Positions 5,167 through 7,177 of a stretch of 7,177 nt of DNA are shown piece by piece. Below the pieces are notes generated by a model. The model saw only the letters and a list, made by a program, of their open reading frames with translations, did no database searches and was not told where the DNA came from. Numbering within the stretch: position 1 is the first letter of the stretch; the number at the start of each line of letters is the position of its first letter. The translations under genes were made by a program, and so were the position numbers. Source of the DNA: Nitrososphaeraceae archaeon (GTDB lineage Archaea; Thermoproteota; Nitrososphaeria; Nitrososphaerales; Nitrososphaeraceae); contig JAICHI010000055.1 of assembly GCA_025922735.1 (NCBI GenBank), positions 1-7,177 on the forward strand, given 5' to 3'.

Positions 5167-5919
5167 TTATCTGTATGCAAGATAGGCATTAGAATTCTTC
5201 TGCAGCAGCTCTACTGTCTCATTATAGGACATACCAATGGTATATGCAGCTGATGCGACAACGCTGACTAGAGAAGAAGTGGAAATGGCTGGCTTGTTCT
5301 CAAAGCACCTCGAGTATTGCACTGGACCATCCGTTTCAACCAAGAATCGATCTCTGTCTGTCTTTTTCAAGAGCACCTTTTTGTCTTCTGAGTATACAAG
5401 CGAAGGACCATATGATACATACAATCCACTATCCATGGATCTTGCCAATTGTTTCTTGCTGCCTGCGAACCAATGTAACAATGCGCTTTTGATTTGGTAT
5501 GACGGTAGTGTTTCAAGCACTGTGTCGAGCATTCTTCTAGAATGAATCGATACAGGTCTGCCCGTTAACTCTGCCAGCTCAAGCATTGCACCAAAGACTT
5601 GCTTTTGCCGCTTGATTGGCACATCGTATGTGCCGTCAAGACCAATTTCACCGACACCGTCTATTGATTGTAAGTTCAACTTAAAGATCTCTCTGAATCT
5701 GTCTAGATCCTCTCTAGCTGAAGCTTCTGGGTGTATCCCGATAAATTGTTTCACCACGTTGCGGTGAGCATTGAATAGGTTGAAACTTCTAATTGTAGTT
5801 TCGATATCAACTGTAACAGAGCACGCAATTATTTTCATCATACTCAGGCTCGATATGATATGATGCACATAGTTTGAATATTGATTGTCCGTGAGATGAA
5901 TATGAACATCAAAGAGCAA
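5167..5919 (-). CDS. TatD-family metal-dependent hydrolase
   Basis: This 250-residue TIM-barrel hydrolase of the TatD family belongs to the amidohydrolase superfamily, whose characterised members include 3'-5' exonucleases and D-aminoacyl-tRNA deacylases. The metal-ligand set can be followed through the sequence: D-V-H6-I-H8, GIHP at 61-64, GEIGLD with Glu91, IHSR with His126, LLHWFAGS with His149 and ETDGP with Asp197. The length is normal. The start is TTG at 5919, which puts the DxHxH motif at residues 4-8 as usual; the only nearby upstream ATG (5929) is out of frame and stops after six codons. A strong TATA element 25 nt upstream supports a leaderless TTG start. It is the first gene of the operon with rps17e and the Cgi121 fusion. 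Whether it acts on DNA or on tRNA cannot be told from the sequence. Confidence 0.88.
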   Translation of the reverse strand: MLFDVHIHLTDNQYSNYVHHIISSLSMMKIIACSVTVDIETTIRSFNLFNAHRNVVKQFIGIHPEASAREDLDRFREIFKLNLQSIDGVGEIGLDGTYDVPIKRQKQVFGAMLELAELTGRPVSIHSRRMLDTVLETLPSYQIKSALLHWFAGSKKQLARSMDSGLYVSYGPSLVYSEDKKVLLKKTDRDRFLVETDGPVQYSRCFENKPAISTSSLVSVVASAAYTIGMSYNETVELLQKNSNAYLAYR

Positions 5920-5939
5920 TGATGTACATTCAAAGACGT

Positions 5940-5956
5940 GATATAAAATAAATATT
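5940..5956. promoter_or_regulatory. Promoter of the tatD operon, possibly bidirectional
   Basis: On the minus strand TTTTATAT (5941-5948) lies about 25 nt before the tatD TTG at 5919, fitting a leaderless transcript. On the plus strand the same block reads atataaaata and would direct a transcript starting near 5971, in front of the hairpin-rich stretch that follows. Confidence 0.5.
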
Positions 5957-5970
5957 TGTAAGTCTTACTG

Positions 5971-6122
5971 CAGAGACTGTTTTTAGTGTTAGCAAAAGAA
6001 CAAGCTAACGCTTTGGAACTGCCAAGAATGTAATTACAGCAGAGAAGACTTACGTCTTCGTGGGCAAAGAGTAATCACCATGCTCCTTTGCACAGGAAGA
6101 ACTGATACTACAGCTCTTTTTC
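5971..6122 (+). ncRNA. Putative structured small RNA in the tatD-histone spacer
   Basis: No gene fits here, yet three stem-loops follow each other. The first is AGTGTTAGC (5985-5993) with GCTAACGCT (6004-6012), nine pairs with one G-U and a 10-nt loop. The second is GAAGAC (6044-6049) with GTCTTC (6054-6059), loop TTAC. The third is GCAAAG (6064-6069) with CTTTGC (6086-6091). A plus-strand TATA-like block at 5941-5950 would start RNA near 5971, and a T5 run at 6117-6121 could end it, giving about 150 nt. It is not a tRNA, and I recognise no RNase P or SRP RNA features. Stems are seen; transcription is inferred. Confidence 0.25.
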
Positions 6123-6138
6123 ATAATTGAGCATCAGA

Positions 6139-6225
6139 ATGCAGGTAACAGTAGGCAAATTAATTATTATTATTATTATTATCATCTTCTTCCTCACATA
6201 TCATTATTATGCCTGTTGCTGTTAA
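6139..6225 (+). other. 28-codon hydrophobic mini ORF across the (ATT)6 run
   Basis: ATG at 6139 to TAA at 6223-6225 encodes MQVTVGKL, then eight Ile, then FFLTYHYYACCC. This is a possible one-pass membrane peptide with three Cys at its end. The Ile run is the direct product of the ATT/ATC repeat, so chance is a serious explanation. There is no ribosome-binding site and no TATA box at the right distance. Confidence 0.12.
6163..6180. repeat. (ATT)6 microsatellite
   Basis: Six perfect ATT units are followed by two ATC units (6181-6186). A short ATT pair recurs near 6203. The run lies about 145 nt upstream of the histone start. Confidence 0.75.
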
Positions 6226-6282
6226 AGCTGGGCGTTTCTCAAATTGATTCTACCTAAAACATTGGCGTAAATTAGTTATTGG

Positions 6283-6306
6283 AAGTACAAGTACACTTTT
6301 AATATA
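6283..6306 (+). promoter_or_regulatory. Histone promoter: tandem hexamer plus TATA box
   Basis: TTTTAATATA (6297-6306) is centred about 25 nt before the histone ATG at 6326, the spacing of a leaderless archaeal mRNA. Directly upstream is a perfect tandem AAGTAC-AAGTAC (6283-6294), which covers the BRE position and could also bind a regulator. Confidence 0.5.
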
Positions 6307-6325
6307 GTTATGTCAGGTACTGCCT

Positions 6326-6550
6326 ATGTCTTCTGGACCTGAGTTTGGCCTTGCAGTAATGTATCGTGTCATGAAAAAATCCGGCGCAGAACGTATTAGT
6401 GACGACGCTGCTAACGAATTGAGAAAGGTTCTAGAAGAGATAGCAGAGAGAATTGCCAAGCAGGCAGTAGACCTATCTTTACATGCAGGAAGAAAAACAA
6501 TCAAGCCAGAGGACATTAGGTTCGCATCCAAGAATGTGATAAGGCTCTAG
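6326..6550 (+). CDS. Archaeal histone (HMfB-like)
   Basis: This 74-residue protein is a single histone fold that dimerises and wraps DNA. Alpha1 is GLAVMYRVMKKSG (8-20) and loop 1 GAERIS (20-25). The long alpha2 begins DDAANELRKVLEEIAERIAK and runs to LHAG. Loop 2 is RKTIK, and alpha3 PEDIRFASKNVIRL ends the protein. The GAERISDDA and HAGRKTIK signatures, including the loop arginines that contact DNA, match the methanogen histones HMfA/HMfB. There is no extended N- or C-terminal tail beyond about seven residues. The ATG at 6326 is chosen because the TATA box sits about 25 nt upstream; an earlier ATG at 6310 is in another frame and stops after ten codons. The gene appears monocistronic, with the minus-strand tatD operon upstream and a minus-strand membrane protein downstream. 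Confidence 0.95.
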   Translation: MSSGPEFGLAVMYRVMKKSGAERISDDAANELRKVLEEIAERIAKQAVDLSLHAGRKTIKPEDIRFASKNVIRL

Positions 6551-6662
6551 ACAGCCACGGCCTAATCATCTATTTGACAATGCAAGCAAGTAGCTGTCGC
6601 GTATGTCATATGAAAAAAGGAAGAAGCAGCTCTGCTAGTAATGTATTTTGTATAGTTGATGC

Positions 6663-6701
6663 GGAGACTATTCTCCATATATGTATTCGTTGCTAACGAA
6701 T
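6663..6701. repeat. Pair of adjacent hairpins downstream of the histone gene
   Basis: GGAGA (6663-6667) pairs with TCTCC (6672-6676) around CTAT, and ATTCGTT (6685-6691) pairs with AACGAAT (6695-6701) around GCT. A weaker AGCAG/CTGCT inverted repeat lies at 6625-6636. They sit between the convergent histone and small membrane protein genes. They could shape 3' ends for both genes, but no T-run follows on either strand. Confidence 0.3.
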
Positions 6702-6745
6702 TCAATCCCTAAATGAGGCATATTACAGTAATAGAAAATTTCCTG

Positions 6746-6919
6746 CTAACGTGAACGGTATTTTGCATACAGCCATCCTCCCCCAACCACTACAATAATC
6801 AATATTATTATCCCCGCGATTACTGGTGCCAGTAGCTGAATAATAAAGCCGGCTATTGCGAAGAACACAATTAGCACAACTACTGCAATTATAATAGCCG
6901 CTATCGCGCCTAAAACCAC
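6746..6919 (-). CDS. Small hydrophobic membrane protein, 57 aa
   Basis: Translating the minus strand from GTG at 6919 to TAG at 6746-6748 gives a 57-residue protein that is almost all membrane segment. MVLGAIAAIIIAVVVLIVFF leads a first helix (about 3-27), IIQLLAP with Pro32 forms a break, and VIAGIIILIIVVVGGG is a second helix (about 33-48). It ends with a short basic tail, WLYAKYRSR, probably on the cytoplasmic side by the positive-inside rule. An in-frame TAA lies two codons upstream (6923-6925), so GTG is the only sensible start. The sustained hydrophobic pattern with a polar basic end is very unlikely by chance in this frame. I do not recognise a family. A weak TATA-like AATTATCA (6938-6945) lies about 23 nt upstream, suggesting a leaderless start. 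A 66-codon frame on the same strand (6723-6923) is its shadow. Confidence 0.65.
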   Translation of the reverse strand: MVLGAIAAIIIAVVVLIVFFAIAGFIIQLLAPVIAGIIILIIVVVGGGWLYAKYRSR

Positions 6920-7136
6920 GCATTAGATAGGTATGTATGATAATTGTGTACTTTAGCTAATATTTCTAGTACATGCATTTACGCCATCCTAGCTGCTTTG
7001 ATTTCTCACTGGAGATAAAGTCATCCTTTACCCCTCCCAAACCTTTCTACGTGTATGCAGGGTAGTTATCGTAATTTTTCAATCAATTACTTTAGTGGAC
7101 TTTCTTCGGAATCCTTATAGTTCCCTTCTCTAACTC

Positions 7137-7177
7137 ATGTCAGGTTCGGCATCCGCTAACGAGAACACAAACGTCCA
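7137..7177 (+). CDS. Start of a truncated CDS at the window end
   Basis: ATG at 7137 opens MSGSASANENTNV, 13 codons, before the window stops. An in-frame TAA (7131-7133) directly upstream fixes the start. A TTATA element lies at 7115-7119, about 20 nt before the ATG, slightly close for a leaderless promoter. The small polar Ser/Ala/Asn-rich N-terminus is typical of thaumarchaeal protein tails and gives no clue to function. Only the start context supports the call. Confidence 0.4.
   Translation, partial: MSGSASANENTNV

Larger units (their letters stand above)
5920..6325. other. Divergent spacer between tatD and histone genes
   Basis: This 406-nt stretch holds the tatD promoter, a row of small hairpins (see the putative RNA), an (ATT)6 tract, a 28-codon hydrophobic mini ORF and the histone promoter. 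I see no standard-length gene on either strand. Confidence 0.6.

Noticed and set aside
6310..6342. ATG at 6310 as the histone or a leader-peptide start
   Set aside because: It is out of frame, stops after ten codons, and is only about 9 nt from the TATA centre, so it would not be in the transcript.
6409..6702. 12-base repeat TGCTAACGAATT inside the histone gene (6409) and downstream (6691)
   Set aside because: A single 12-mer match in a 7-kb window is within chance expectation, and the second copy is explained by a local hairpin.
6966..7040. 24-codon minus-strand frame from TTG (GGVKDDFISSEKSKQLGW)
   Set aside because: The composition is protein-like, but the frame is very short, lacks a standard start and has no recognisable family. 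It could be a gene remnant but cannot be supported.
1..7177. tRNA, rRNA, CRISPR array, insertion sequence or integrase
   Set aside because: I found no T-loop consensus with matching arms, no regularly spaced repeats, and no transposase or integrase motifs on either strand.

Overview
The window looks like chromosomal DNA from an ammonia-oxidising archaeon of the Nitrososphaera type (Thaumarchaeota/Nitrososphaerota). The evidence is a HMfB-like archaeal histone, archaeal ribosomal protein S17e, a KEOPS Cgi121-type domain, a Tan1-like THUMP protein, and a class III-type PhaE/PhaC pair, which Nitrososphaera genomes carry. Several genes also have an archaeal TATA box about 25 nt before the start codon, as expected for leaderless transcripts. 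The genus is inferred from gene content, not proven.

Layout. 1-172: leader with an 8-bp inverted repeat. 173-1847 (+): phaE and phaC overlap and make the polyhydroxyalkanoate synthase. 1848-2394: AT-rich spacer with trinucleotide runs and a possible broken mini zinc-finger ORF. 2395-2838 (+): short MgtC/SapB membrane protein behind a leader with a TATA box, a small palindrome and tiny upstream ORFs. 3002-4130 (+): a Sua5/TsaC-type threonylcarbamoyl-AMP synthase overlapping a THUMP protein. 4135-5919 (-): a converging operon read as tatD-like hydrolase, rps17e, and a fusion of a ThiS/MoaD-like (ubiquitin-like) domain to Cgi121. 5920-6325: divergent spacer with several hairpins, a possible small RNA and an (ATT)6 run. 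6326-6550 (+): histone, apparently leaderless. 6551-6745: small hairpins. 6746-6919 (-): a 57-residue membrane protein with a GTG start, read here directly from the sequence. 7137-end (+): start of a truncated CDS.

How the genes work together. Sua5 makes threonylcarbamoyl-AMP and the KEOPS complex, of which Cgi121 is a subunit, transfers the group to A37 of ANN-decoding tRNAs. The two converging operons therefore hold both ends of the t6A pathway. The THUMP protein is another tRNA-modification factor (Tan1/THUMPD1-like), and S17e adds a ribosomal component, so 3002-5189 reads as a translation and tRNA-modification block. PhaE/PhaC is a separate carbon-storage module.

The most unusual item is the ubiquitin-like domain fused in frame to Cgi121. 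Its diglycine is kept but is internal and followed directly by Met. This resembles a processable ubiquitin fusion precursor and sits directly downstream of a ribosomal protein gene.
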